Origin: Tenacibaculum adriaticum | GTDB lineage: Bacteria; Bacteroidota; Bacteroidia; Flavobacteriales; Flavobacteriaceae | NCBI RefSeq assembly: GCF_008124875.1 | Contig: NZ_VNIA01000001.1 | Location: 574,721-638,720, forward strand | Reading direction: 5' to 3' | Length of the DNA: 64,000 nucleotides | Shown here: positions 50,938-59,690 of the stretch, piece by piece | Layout: each line of letters begins with the position of its first letter | How positions within the stretch are numbered: the first letter of the stretch is position 1 | Notes under the pieces: generated by a model | Told to the model about the DNA's origin: nothing | What the model saw: only the letters and a program-made list of their open reading frames with translations | Databases searched by the model: none | Made by a program: the position numbers and the translations under genes

Positions 50938-53874
50938 ATGCAATACAATCACCAAGAAATCGAAAAAAAGTGGCAAGAATATTGGGCGAAAAACCAAACG
51001 TTTAAAGCCAGTAATACTTCTGATAAACCAAAATATTTTGTGTTAGATATGTTTCCATATCCATCAGGGGCTGGGTTACACGTTGGGCATCCGTTAGGGT
51101 ACATCGCTTCTGATATTTATGCGCGTTACAAGCGTCACAAAGGATTTAATGTATTGCATCCGCAAGGGTATGATAGCTTCGGGTTACCGGCAGAACAATA
51201 TGCTATTCAAACTGGTCAGCATCCTGCAATTACTACCGAAACTAATATTAAAACGTACAGAAAACAGTTAGATAAAATCGGATTTTCATTCGATTGGTCG
51301 CGTGAAGTTCGTACATCAAATCCTGATTATTATAAGTGGACACAGTGGATTTTCATCCAATTGTTCAACTCTTGGTACAATAAAGATACTGACAAAGCGG
51401 AAGATATTTCAACCTTAATTTCAAAGTTTGAAGCAGAAGGAAATGCGAATGTAAATGCGGTTGCTGATGAAAATATTGAAGCGTTTTCTGCGGATGAGTG
51501 GAAAGGCTTTTCACCAACTAAACAACAAGAAATATTATTACAATATCGTTTAACATTTTTATCAGATACTGAGGTAAACTGGTGTCCTGCATTAGGAACC
51601 GTTTTAGCAAATGATGAAATTGTAAACGGAGTTTCAGAACGTGGAGGTCATCCAGTAGTTCGTAAAAAAATGACCCAATGGTCTATGCGAATTTCTGCGT
51701 ATGCGCAACGTTTGTTAGATGGATTACAAAATATCGATTGGCCACAACCGCTAAAAGACAGTCAAACGAACTGGATTGGTCGTTCACAAGGTGCCATGGT
51801 TTCTTTTGATGTGGATGGTCATGATGCTAAAATAGATGTGTTTACTACACGTCCTGATACTATTTTTGGAGTAAGTTTTATGACGTTGGCTCCAGAACAC
51901 GATTTAGTGGCAAAAATTACAACTGCTGAACAAAAAGAAGTTGTTGAAGCGTATGTAGAAGCAACAGCTAAACGTTCGGAACGTGAGCGTATGGCAGATG
52001 TAAAAACCATTTCTGGGGTGTTTACAGGTGCGTATGCATTACATCCGTTTACGGGAGAAAAAGTGCAAATTTGGATTGGTGATTATGTGTTAGCAAGCTA
52101 CGGAACAGGTGCGGTTATGGCGGTTCCTTGTGGTGATGAACGTGATTATGCCTTTGCAAAACACTTCGGAATTGAGATTCCAAATATTTTTGAAGGGGTT
52201 GATATTTCTGAAGAAGCTAACTCGGTAAAAGAAGGTGTTAAACTTGCTAATTCTGATTTCTTAAACGGTTTAAACTATAAAAAAGGAATGAAAACCGTGA
52301 TCTACGAAATGGAAAAACGCGGTTTTGGTTACGGAAAAATAAACTATCGTTTACGCGATGCGGTATTTAGTCGTCAACGTTATTGGGGAGAACCATTCCC
52401 AGTGTATTACAAAGACGGAATGCCTCAAATGATTGATGCAAAACACTTACCAATTGTATTGCCAGAAGTTGAAAAGTATTTACCAACTGAAGACGGTAAA
52501 CCACCATTAGGAAATGCTGAGGTTTGGGCTTGGGACATTACTAAAAATGAAGTTGTTAGTAATGATTTAATTGATAATGAAACTGTTTTTCCATTAGAAT
52601 TAAATACAATGCCTGGGTGGGCAGGAAGTTCTTGGTATTTTAACCGTTATATGGATCCTACAAACTCAGAGGAATTTGCAAGCAAAGAAGCGTTGGAGTA
52701 TTGGAAAGATGTAGATTTATATATTGGAGGTTCTGAACATGCTACAGGACACTTATTATACGCGCGTTTTTGGCAAAAATTCTTATTTGATAAAGGAGTA
52801 TTACCTGTTGATGAGTTTGCTAAAAAACTGATTAACCAAGGAATGATTTTAGGAACTTCGGCTTTTGTTTATAAGTTCATCCATAATATTAAAGGAATTC
52901 CTCAAGTTTTTATTTCAAATGATTTGGTTGACAAGGGAAGAATTGAAAAAGATGAATATCACAAAATCCCAGATTATGAAAGCCAATTTTTTAAAATAAT
53001 TGATAAGTATTTAGGAAAAAGAGATAAGCCCGAAGTATTTCATGGTGAGGTAAAAGTTCATACAGACGTATCTTTTGTTAATGCATCAGATGAAATGGAT
53101 ACAGAAGCCTTTAAAAATTGGAGGCCAGAATTTAAAGATGCTGAATTCATTTACGAAGAAGATGGAACTTTTAAAGTTTCTCGCGAGGTAGAAAAAATGT
53201 CGAAATCAAAGTACAACGTTGTAAATCCAGATTTAATTTGTGAAGAATACGGTGCAGATAGTTTACGTTTGTTTGAAATGTTCTTAGGTCCGTTAGAGCA
53301 AACAAAACCTTGGAAAACTTCAGGTATTTCAGGAGTGTATTCATTCTTAAAAAAATTATGGAAGTTATACCACAACGGAGATAATTTTGAAGTTTCAGAT
53401 GCTGAACCAACCAAAGACGAGTTAAAAACCTTACATAAAACCATCAAAAAAGTAGAAGAAGATATCGAGAATTTCTCGTTCAATACATCAGTTTCTACTT
53501 TTATGATTGCAGTGAATGAATTATCTGCTTTAAAATGCAACAAACGAGTTATTTTAGAGCCTTTATTAGTATTGGTTTCTCCGTATGCACCGCATATTGC
53601 TGAAGAATTATGGGATAAATTAGGTTATAAAGAATCAATTTCAATTGCCGATTTCCCAAAGTTTGATGAGAAACATTTGGTAGAAAGTGCTAAAAACTAT
53701 CCAGTTTCATTCAACGGCAAAACGCGTTTTACCTTAGAATTGCCATTAGATTTATCAAAAGAAGAAATAGAAAAAATTGTGATGGCAGACGAAAGAACGC
53801 AAGCACAATTACAAGGACGTACACCTAAAAAGGTAATTATCGTCCCTGGTAAAATCATTAATTTGGTAGGGTAG
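50938..53874 (+). CDS. leuS: Leucyl-tRNA synthetase
   Basis: A 978-residue class I synthetase that charges tRNA-Leu. FPYPSGAGLHVGHPLGY (HIGH, near 39-55), a CP1 editing domain (about 280-460, with TTRPDTIFGVSFMTLAPEH and GTGAVMAVPCGDERD), and KMSKSKYNVVNPD (near 750) are present. It is over 100 residues longer than the E. coli enzyme. Inserts lie near 145-200 (EDISTLISKFEAEGNANVNA onward) and 650-740. Such inserts occur in Bacteroidota. The gene follows a REP-like element; no promoter box was clear. Confidence 0.96.
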   Translation: MQYNHQEIEKKWQEYWAKNQTFKASNTSDKPKYFVLDMFPYPSGAGLHVGHPLGYIASDIYARYKRHKGFNVLHPQGYDSFGLPAEQYAIQTGQHPAITTETNIKTYRKQLDKIGFSFDWSREVRTSNPDYYKWTQWIFIQLFNSWYNKDTDKAEDISTLISKFEAEGNANVNAVADENIEAFSADEWKGFSPTKQQEILLQYRLTFLSDTEVNWCPALGTVLANDEIVNGVSERGGHPVVRKKMTQWSMRISAYAQRLLDGLQNIDWPQPLKDSQTNWIGRSQGAMVSFDVDGHDAKIDVFTTRPDTIFGVSFMTLAPEHDLVAKITTAEQKEVVEAYVEATAKRSERERMADVKTISGVFTGAYALHPFTGEKVQIWIGDYVLASYGTGAVMAVPCGDERDYAFAKHFGIEIPNIFEGVDISEEANSVKEGVKLANSDFLNGLNYKKGMKTVIYEMEKRGFGYGKINYRLRDAVFSRQRYWGEPFPVYYKDGMPQMIDAKHLPIVLPEVEKYLPTEDGKPPLGNAEVWAWDITKNEVVSNDLIDNETVFPLELNTMPGWAGSSWYFNRYMDPTNSEEFASKEALEYWKDVDLYIGGSEHATGHLLYARFWQKFLFDKGVLPVDEFAKKLINQGMILGTSAFVYKFIHNIKGIPQVFISNDLVDKGRIEKDEYHKIPDYESQFFKIIDKYLGKRDKPEVFHGEVKVHTDVSFVNASDEMDTEAFKNWRPEFKDAEFIYEEDGTFKVSREVEKMSKSKYNVVNPDLICEEYGADSLRLFEMFLGPLEQTKPWKTSGISGVYSFLKKLWKLYHNGDNFEVSDAEPTKDELKTLHKTIKKVEEDIENFSFNTSVSTFMIAVNELSALKCNKRVILEPLLVLVSPYAPHIAEELWDKLGYKESISIADFPKFDEKHLVESAKNYPVSFNGKTRFTLELPLDLSKEEIEKIVMADERTQAQLQGRTPKKVIIVPGKIINLVG

Positions 53875-53899
53875 TTACCTTTTTATAAAAAGACGATAG

Positions 53900-53935
53900 A
53901 ACCACTATGAATTTATCATAGTGGTTTTGTTTTTT
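53900..53935 (+). terminator. Terminator of leuS
   Basis: An 11-bp perfect stem AACCACTATGA/TCATAGTGGTT (53900-53910, 53916-53926) followed by a T-rich stretch. Confidence 0.88.
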
Positions 53936-53950
53936 AGTGACTTTTTTAAA

Positions 53951-53958
53951 TATATTCG
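53951..53958 (+). promoter_or_regulatory. -7-like box of the lipoprotein gene
   Basis: TATATTCG, the C variant of TAnnTTTG, 24 bases before the ATG at 53983. Confidence 0.45.
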
Positions 53959-53982
53959 CAGCTTTAAAACAAAAACAAAAAC

Positions 53983-54600
53983 ATGAAATTGCTAAAAAAA
54001 ATATTTCTACTATCAGTAATTATTTTATTAACGAGTTGTGCTTCTGGTTATAAAACAATCAATCCGAACAGTTTAAATTATATATCAAACAGCACAGATA
54101 AGGGAGTTTTATTAGAATATAAATATGAACTTCTAGAGAAAAAATATGAAAAGAAAGAGTTAGCAAAAGGAGTTAGGTTAATTGCAATAAAAATAACTAA
54201 CAATTCAGATAAGGATTTGGTTTTCGGAAAAGACATCAAATTAGCGTATGGAAATGAGAGTAATCTTTATATCATGGACAATGAAAAAGTTTTTAAAACC
54301 TTAAAACAAAGTCCTGCTTCATATTTATGGTATTTACTATTAACTCCATTGAATTTATACACAACAGAGAGCACTAATGGATATCGAACAGAAACTAATT
54401 CTATACCTATCGGGTTAGTTGTAGGACCTGGATTAGCAGGAGGAAACATGATTGCAGCAGGGAGCGCTAACAAAAAATTTGAACAAGATTTGATGAATTA
54501 CAACATCAATGGAAAAATTATAAAAAAAGGAGAAACAACTTCAGGCTTAATTGGAGTAAGATCAGATAATTATGATGCAATTCAAATTGAGGTTAAATAA
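53983..54600 (+). CDS. Lipoprotein of unknown function
   Basis: A 205-residue lipoprotein, MKLLKKIFLLSVIILLTSCA with lipobox Cys19. The mature part has a beta-type stretch (VLLEYKYELLEKKYEKKELA, VRLIAIKITNNSDKDLVFG), a hydrophobic loop (SYLWYLLLTPLNLYTT) and a Gly/Ala-rich hydrophobic segment (IGLVVGPGLAGGNMIAAGSA, about 145-165) that may touch or span a membrane. I do not recognise a family. It has its own promoter and terminator. Confidence 0.7.
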   Translation: MKLLKKIFLLSVIILLTSCASGYKTINPNSLNYISNSTDKGVLLEYKYELLEKKYEKKELAKGVRLIAIKITNNSDKDLVFGKDIKLAYGNESNLYIMDNEKVFKTLKQSPASYLWYLLLTPLNLYTTESTNGYRTETNSIPIGLVVGPGLAGGNMIAAGSANKKFEQDLMNYNINGKIIKKGETTSGLIGVRSDNYDAIQIEVK

Positions 54601-54619
54601 ACAACGACATTTAAGTATA

Positions 54620-54660
54620 AAAAAAGCACCACTTCAATTTTTGTTGTGGTGTTTTTTTTA
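54620..54660 (+). terminator. Terminator after the lipoprotein gene
   Basis: Stem CACCAC/GTGGTG (54627-54632, 54646-54651), loop of 13 bases, A run before and T run after. Confidence 0.75.
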
Positions 54661-54729
54661 TTTAAAAAAGAGTTTATTATGTAAAGATTACTTAATTTAC
54701 CGACAAATTTAGGGGTTATTTTATCACAT

Positions 54730-55929
54730 TTGGATTTCTGTATAAACACACATAACGCACATTATTTTTCTTCCGTAGAGGAAATTCCTGAAGAAATTTG
54801 GCATAGTTTGGATTGTATCCATAATGTGTATTTTCATCCAAATTATTTGTCGGCACTGGCCAACAATCACCCAGAAATTGAATTTTCATACGTTGTTTTG
54901 TTCGATGAAATTAACAAACCAATTGCTTTTTCAACTATTCAAATTGTAAATTTTCAGTTAGAAAGTGTCCAAAACAAATCAGAGTTATTTTTAGAAAAAG
55001 TAAAATGTTTGGTACGTAATTTAGGGGTTATTTTACCAAAAAAACCTTTTAAAATAATAACTTGTGGAAACACGTTTGTGAGTGGAGAACACGGTATTTT
55101 TATTAAACAAAATCAAAATAAACAAGCTGTGATCAAAGAATTAGCAAAAGCGGTTTTGCACTTTGTAAATTCTAATCCAAAACTTAAAAAGGAGATTAGT
55201 GCTTATATGTTAAAAGATTTTGTAAAAGAATCGTTAGTCATTACCAATGAATTGCATGAATGTAATTACTATTCCTTTAATGTGGAGCCTAACATGATAA
55301 TGTCTATTGATGGAGAATGGCAAAATTTTACTGATTATTTAGCCGATATGAAAACGAAGTTTCGTGTAAAAGCTAAAAAGGCAATGGAACGAAGTTTTGT
55401 GTTAGAAACAATTGATATTTCAGAAGAAAATATTGAAGACTATCTTTCTGAAATGACTTATTTGTATAAAAATGTTTCCTCTAAGGCTGGGTTTAATTTA
55501 GGTGAGTTTAATATTCAAAGTTATAGAGAACTTAAAAATAACTTGGGAGAAAACTATGTAATTAAAGCGTACTTTTTAAAAAATAAATTGGTTGGGTTCT
55601 TATCTGCTATCGTTAATCAAAAAACATTAGATGCTCATTTTGTAGGTATAGATTACCAATACAACAGAGAGTATGCAATTTATCAACGAATGTTATATGA
55701 TTATGTAGATATAGCAATACAAAGAAAATTATGCCATATCAACTTCGGAAGAACAGCAAGTGAAATAAAAAGTTCGGTAGGTGCTGTACCTCAAGATTTA
55801 ACAATTTATTTGCGTCATAAAAACACTATTCCTAATCGATTTTTAAGCTTGTTGTTGAGCAGGATAGAACCTACACCTTTTCATCAAAATTATCCTTTTA
55901 AAGTTAAAAATTTTGTTGCACAAGTGTAA
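54730..55929 (+). CDS. GNAT/FemAB-like acyltransferase
   Basis: A protein of about 399 residues that resembles the FemAB-like and GNAT_6 acyltransferases. The C-terminal half (about 200-390) carries MKTKFRVKAKKAMERS and the pattern DAHFVGIDYQYNREYAIYQRMLYD with NFGRTASEIKSSVGA, the usual substrate and CoA region. The reaction is not known; attachment of amino-acyl groups to lipids or peptidoglycan is typical of the fold. The start is uncertain: the first possible codon is TTG at 54730 and there is no ATG before residue 160 or so. An 18-mer shared with the upstream region adds doubt. Confidence 0.7.
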   Translation: MDFCINTHNAHYFSSVEEIPEEIWHSLDCIHNVYFHPNYLSALANNHPEIEFSYVVLFDEINKPIAFSTIQIVNFQLESVQNKSELFLEKVKCLVRNLGVILPKKPFKIITCGNTFVSGEHGIFIKQNQNKQAVIKELAKAVLHFVNSNPKLKKEISAYMLKDFVKESLVITNELHECNYYSFNVEPNMIMSIDGEWQNFTDYLADMKTKFRVKAKKAMERSFVLETIDISEENIEDYLSEMTYLYKNVSSKAGFNLGEFNIQSYRELKNNLGENYVIKAYFLKNKLVGFLSAIVNQKTLDAHFVGIDYQYNREYAIYQRMLYDYVDIAIQRKLCHINFGRTASEIKSSVGAVPQDLTIYLRHKNTIPNRFLSLLLSRIEPTPFHQNYPFKVKNFVAQV

Positions 55930-55965
55930 TCGGGTATCTTTACTTTTTCAAAAAAAGTATCCCCG

Positions 55966-56835
55966 ATGAAAAACACACAAGAGCTATTAAATATACTTAC
56001 ACTTGAAGATAAAGGAGATGATAATTTTGAAGGGGATAGTAGAGATATTGGGAGTCCGAATGTATTTGGAGGTCAAGTATTAGCACAGTCTTTAAATGCA
56101 GCCTATAGAACGGTTCCTAAAGAACGAATTTTACACTCATTACATGCCTATTTTCTAGAAGCAGGAAACCTAAATTTACCTATTACTTATAGCGTACAAT
56201 CGATCCGTAACGGAGGTAGTTTTTCTACGCGACGTGTTACTGCTCATCAGGGAGAAAAAACCATTTTTATTTTAGCGTGTTCTTTTCATAAAGAAGAAAA
56301 AGGATATGAGCATCAAAGACCAATTAAAACAGCTATAAAACAACCAGAAGAATTGTTAAGTTGGTCGGATATGTTAGAGCAATTTGGTGACTTTTTACCC
56401 CAAAGAACGAAGGCTTTTTTAAGTATTGAGCGACCTATAGATTTTAAACCTGTTCATTTACCTAATCCGTCAGAAAAAAAAGATTTACCACCGATAGTTG
56501 ATGTTTGGTTTAAGTTAAAAGGAGATGTTAAAGGATTAGAATTACCTATAAAACAACAAATTTTAACCTATTTGTCTGATTATAATATTTTAACCGCTTG
56601 TTTAAATCCGAATGCAAGCGAAGCTAATTTTGGAAACACACAAATGGCAAGTTTGGATCATTCTATGTGGTTTTATCGCGATTTTGATTTTGATGATTGG
56701 ATGTTGTTTTCAATTGAAAGTCCAAATTCATTTGGAGCGCGTGGTTTTGCTCAAGGAAATATTTACACTCGAGATGGAAAATTAATTGCTTCCGTTGCAC
56801 AAGAAGGATTAATAAGACCTAAAAAGAAGAAATAA
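55966..56835 (+). CDS. tesB: Acyl-CoA thioesterase II (TesB family)
   Basis: A 289-residue double hot-dog thioesterase that releases fatty acids from acyl-CoA. The first half shows NVFGGQVLAQSLNAAYRTVP and LHSLHAYFLEAGN (near 48), and the second half SLDHSMWFYRDFDFDDWMLF with AQGNIYTRDGKLIASVAQEG, the TesB signature. It lies 36 bases after the acyltransferase gene and one base before the SdpI-like gene, suggesting one transcript. Confidence 0.93.
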   Translation: MKNTQELLNILTLEDKGDDNFEGDSRDIGSPNVFGGQVLAQSLNAAYRTVPKERILHSLHAYFLEAGNLNLPITYSVQSIRNGGSFSTRRVTAHQGEKTIFILACSFHKEEKGYEHQRPIKTAIKQPEELLSWSDMLEQFGDFLPQRTKAFLSIERPIDFKPVHLPNPSEKKDLPPIVDVWFKLKGDVKGLELPIKQQILTYLSDYNILTACLNPNASEANFGNTQMASLDHSMWFYRDFDFDDWMLFSIESPNSFGARGFAQGNIYTRDGKLIASVAQEGLIRPKKKK

Positions 56836-56836
56836 A

Positions 56837-57178
56837 ATGAACCAGTATTATTATGTTTTATCAGTAAACGGATTACTTTTTATTTTTAGTTTGATCTTTT
56901 ACTTTTTTCCACCAAAAAAAATTAATTCTTTATATGGATATCGAACCAATAAATCTATGAAGAATGAAGATGTTTGGCAGTTTGCGAACCAATTTTTTAC
57001 CAAGCAGTTTATTATATATGCTGCAATTTCACTTGTAGCAGCAGTAATTTTAGCATATATAAACCCTAAAATCACATGGCAACCGATGGTTATTTTGTTA
57101 CTTTCTTTAGCGGTATCGGTAATTAAAACAGAACAAGCACTTTCTCAAAATTTTGATGACGACGGCAACAGGAAGTAG
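56837..57178 (+). CDS. SdpI-family small membrane protein
   Basis: A 113-residue membrane protein with three hydrophobic segments (about 6-25, 56-73, 80-97) and the SdpI/YhfL core SLYGYRTNKSMKNEDVWQFAN. In Bacillus SdpI gives immunity to the SdpC toxin, but most relatives have no known role. It begins one base after tesB and ends next to the convergent SCO gene. Confidence 0.85.
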   Translation: MNQYYYVLSVNGLLFIFSLIFYFFPPKKINSLYGYRTNKSMKNEDVWQFANQFFTKQFIIYAAISLVAAVILAYINPKITWQPMVILLLSLAVSVIKTEQALSQNFDDDGNRK

Positions 57179-57179
57179 T

Positions 57180-57863
57180 TTATTTCTTATACTCTTCTTT
57201 TAATAGTTTAATATCTTCAATAATTTTTTGCATGTTTTCTTTCTTGGTTCCATCGTACGAACCACGGATGCGTCTGTCTTTATCAATTAGCACAAAGTTT
57301 TCGGTGTGAATAAAATCATTTTCATCACCACTTCCTTCATCTAATACTGCAAAATAGCTTTTGCGAGCTAAATCATAAATGTGTTTTTTGTCTCCGGTTG
57401 TTATATTCCATTTTCCGTCAATAACACCTTTAGCATCTGCATAAGATCGTAAGACTGGAACACTATCCATTACAGGGGTTACAGAATGTGATAGAAACAT
57501 TACTTCATTATCATTTTTAAAATGCTCTTGTAATTCACTCATGTTGTACGCCATGGCTAAACAAATGGTTTGACAACGTGTAAAAAAGAAATCAGCAACA
57601 TAAATTTTTCCTTCATAATCTTTGTTAGTGATAATGTCTCCGTTTTGATTAATCAATTTAAAATCAGATACTTTATGATTCTTTGTTTTACTTCTAACAG
57701 ACTTATCTACCAGCTTAGGGTTAACATCTGCTGGATTGTAAATAGGTAATTTTTCATCTGTCTTTACCAAATGATAAAAAACTGGAAGTCCAATCAAGGT
57801 AAAACCAATAAGAAAAAAAAATGTTTTTTTAGATTTTTTAAAGAAATTTGTGTCCATTTTCAT
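57180..57863 (-). CDS. SCO family protein (copper chaperone for cytochrome oxidase)
   Basis: A 227-residue membrane-anchored thioredoxin-fold protein that delivers copper to the CuA site of cytochrome c oxidase. The N-terminal anchor (about 12-32) is followed by FFFTRCQTICLAMAYNM with the CxxxC pair and the distal metal His in DFIHTENFVLIDKD. It is consistent with a heme A synthase in the same window. The ATG at 57857 (MDTNFF) is an alternative start. Other names in use are SenC and PrrC. Confidence 0.92.
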   Translation of the reverse strand: MKMDTNFFKKSKKTFFFLIGFTLIGLPVFYHLVKTDEKLPIYNPADVNPKLVDKSVRSKTKNHKVSDFKLINQNGDIITNKDYEGKIYVADFFFTRCQTICLAMAYNMSELQEHFKNDNEVMFLSHSVTPVMDSVPVLRSYADAKGVIDGKWNITTGDKKHIYDLARKSYFAVLDEGSGDENDFIHTENFVLIDKDRRIRGSYDGTKKENMQKIIEDIKLLKEEYKK

Positions 57864-57874
57864 GAATTATATTG

Positions 57875-57882
57875 CAAAAATA
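57875..57882 (-). promoter_or_regulatory. -7 box of the SCO gene
   Basis: TATTTTTG on the minus strand, 11 bases before the ATG at 57863. Confidence 0.5.
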
Positions 57883-57966
57883 CAGCTAAAAGCAACAGTT
57901 TCCTAAAATCTTTGTTAAAACCTAGACAAGATAAATACGATACTTTTACAACTGTTTTGAAAAACG

Positions 57967-57974
57967 TACATTTG
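57967..57974 (+). promoter_or_regulatory. -7 box of rseP
   Basis: TACATTTG, full match, 29 bases before the ATG at 58004. Confidence 0.6.
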
Positions 57975-58003
57975 CTCAATTTTAAATTAGATAATAACCC
58001 TTT

Positions 58004-59350
58004 ATGGAAATATTAATAAAAGCATCACAATTTATTTTAAGCTTATCATTACTAATTGTTTTGCACGAATTAGGGCATTTTATACCAGCAAAATTATTTA
58101 AAACCAGAGTAGAAAAGTTCTATTTATTTTTTGATTATAAATTTTCATTATTTAAGAAGAAAATTGGAGAAACGGTGTATGGTATTGGTTGGATTCCGTT
58201 AGGAGGATATGTAAAAATTGCGGGTATGATTGATGAAAGTATGGATACTGAGCAAATGAAATTACCAGCGCAACCATGGGAATTCCGTTCTAAACCTGCG
58301 TGGCAACGTTTAATAATTATGTTAGGAGGAGTTATTGTAAATTTTGTGTTAGGATGGTTAATTTATGTATTTTTAATGTTTGCTTATGGTGAAAAATTTT
58401 TACCAAACGAAAACGTAAAAGATGGTATTTGGGCACAAGATCAATTAGCTATCGATTTAGGTTTACAAACTGGAGATAAAATTTTATCAGTAGATGGTAA
58501 TAAAGTTGAAAAATTTGGTCAGTTACCTCTAGAATTCATTAATGGAAATTCATACAGTATTGAAAGAAATGGAGAAGTAATTGAAAAGGTAATTCCAGTT
58601 GATTTTATTTCAAAAATTGTGGATAGAGGCAAAGAAGCAGGAAACTTCATAATGCCACGGTATCCATTTACAATAGGGCAAGTTTCTAAAGATTCACCAA
58701 ATATTAATTCTGGTTTACAAGCAAAAGACATTGTGGTTGCAGTAGGAGAAACTCCAATAAAATATTATGATGAAGCTAAAGAAAAATTGTCAATTTATAA
58801 AGGACAAGAAACAACGGTAACGGTAAATAGAAATGGAAAGTTAAAACAAATTCCTGTAAAAATTTCTGAAGAAGGAACTATAGGTGTTGGTCTTGGATAC
58901 TTGCCATTTACAGATTTAGAAAAATTAGGTTATTATAATTTAGCAGAAAAAAATTATTCGTTTGCAGAAGCAATTCCTGCTGGAACTCAAAAAGCATGGA
59001 GCACATTAACCAACTATATAAAACAATTAAAAAAGATTTTTAACCCGAGCACAGGAGCTTATAAAGGTTTAGGAGGGTTTATTTCTATAGGAAGTATTTT
59101 TCCTTCAGAATGGAGTGCAGAAAGCTTCTGGAACATTACCGCGTTTTTATCGATCATGTTAGGATTTATGAACTTATTACCAATTCCTGCGTTAGATGGG
59201 GGGCATGTATTGTTTACTTTATGGGAAATGATTACAGGTAAAAAACCAAGCGATAAATTTTTAGAATATGCTCAAGTTGCAGGATTTATATTATTACTAA
59301 CGTTACTAATTTTTGCTAACGGAAATGATATTTTTAAACTCTTTAAGTAA
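58004..59350 (+). CDS. rseP: Site-2 zinc metalloprotease RseP
   Basis: A 448-residue intramembrane protease of the M50B family that cleaves anti-sigma factors and signal peptides. The zinc motif HELGHF (residues 21-26) lies in the first helix; a second helix follows MLGGVIVNFVLGW (near 105). Two PDZ-like regions lie at about 130-205 and 210-300 (GLQTGDKILSVDGNKV; GLQAKDIVVAVGETP), and the last part has NLLPIPALDGGHVLF (near 390), with the third zinc ligand. It is single with its own promoter. Confidence 0.94.
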   Translation: MEILIKASQFILSLSLLIVLHELGHFIPAKLFKTRVEKFYLFFDYKFSLFKKKIGETVYGIGWIPLGGYVKIAGMIDESMDTEQMKLPAQPWEFRSKPAWQRLIIMLGGVIVNFVLGWLIYVFLMFAYGEKFLPNENVKDGIWAQDQLAIDLGLQTGDKILSVDGNKVEKFGQLPLEFINGNSYSIERNGEVIEKVIPVDFISKIVDRGKEAGNFIMPRYPFTIGQVSKDSPNINSGLQAKDIVVAVGETPIKYYDEAKEKLSIYKGQETTVTVNRNGKLKQIPVKISEEGTIGVGLGYLPFTDLEKLGYYNLAEKNYSFAEAIPAGTQKAWSTLTNYIKQLKKIFNPSTGAYKGLGGFISIGSIFPSEWSAESFWNITAFLSIMLGFMNLLPIPALDGGHVLFTLWEMITGKKPSDKFLEYAQVAGFILLLTLLIFANGNDIFKLFK

Positions 59351-59357
59351 AGTAGTA

Positions 59358-59417
59358 AAAATAAAATTCATAAAAAAAGCAGCTTATTCAAGCTGCTTTT
59401 TTTATGAATTTTATTTT
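59358..59417. terminator. Very long bidirectional terminator palindrome
   Basis: A perfect inverted repeat with 28-base arms (59358-59385 and 59390-59417) and a 4-base loop ATTC. The inner part is GCAGCTT/AAGCTGC with A and T runs. It serves rseP on the plus strand and reaches the stop codon of the zinc-ribbon gene on the minus strand. Confidence 0.88.
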
Positions 59418-59574
59418 AATTTTTTTTTACAGGAGTATTTATTAACGAAACCCAATGGTATTTTTTTCCGCATTGCAAACAATAATACGTTTTTACCAAA
59501 GGTATATACCTTACAAAACCATTTCTCTTTGTCCTTCTTCTATCCGAAGAACTACAGTGTGGGCATCTTTTCAT
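59416..59574 (-). CDS. Zinc-ribbon mini-protein
   Basis: A 52-residue protein read by hand on the minus strand. It begins MKRCPHCSSSDRRRTKRNG and has YYCLQCGKKYHW near residue 30-41, so two CxxC knuckles (Cys4/7 and Cys32/35) form a zinc ribbon, with a basic linker (DRRRTKRN). The end is TPVKKN. The start has a purine-rich run just upstream and a weak TAAATTCG box at 59588-59595. Similar small zinc ribbons act in RNA or ribosome contact. I do not recognise the family. Confidence 0.75.
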   Translation of the reverse strand: MKRCPHCSSSDRRRTKRNGFVRYIPLVKTYYCLQCGKKYHWVSLINTPVKKN

Positions 59575-59656
59575 CTCTTTTTTTTAACGAATTTATGAAA
59601 TTAATTATTAAAAACTTGTTTTAATATCTGATATATAAGTATTTAACAATAAAATA

Positions 59657-59684
59657 AAAAAGGGACTCAATTGAGTCCCTTTTT
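59657..59684 (-). terminator. Terminator of the cupin gene
   Basis: Perfect palindrome with 14-base arms AAAAAGGGACTCAA/TTGAGTCCCTTTTT, seven bases from the stop codon of the minus-strand gene. Confidence 0.9.
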
Positions 59685-59690
59685 ATGATG

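Noticed and set aside
53151..53543. 130-residue minus-strand frame inside leuS
   Set aside because: It is antisense to conserved synthetase sequence including KMSKS and shows no family traits.
59313..59624. 103-residue plus-strand frame after rseP
   Set aside because: It overlaps the rseP end and the 28-bp palindrome and is antisense to the zinc-ribbon gene, whose CxxC pairs make it the better choice.
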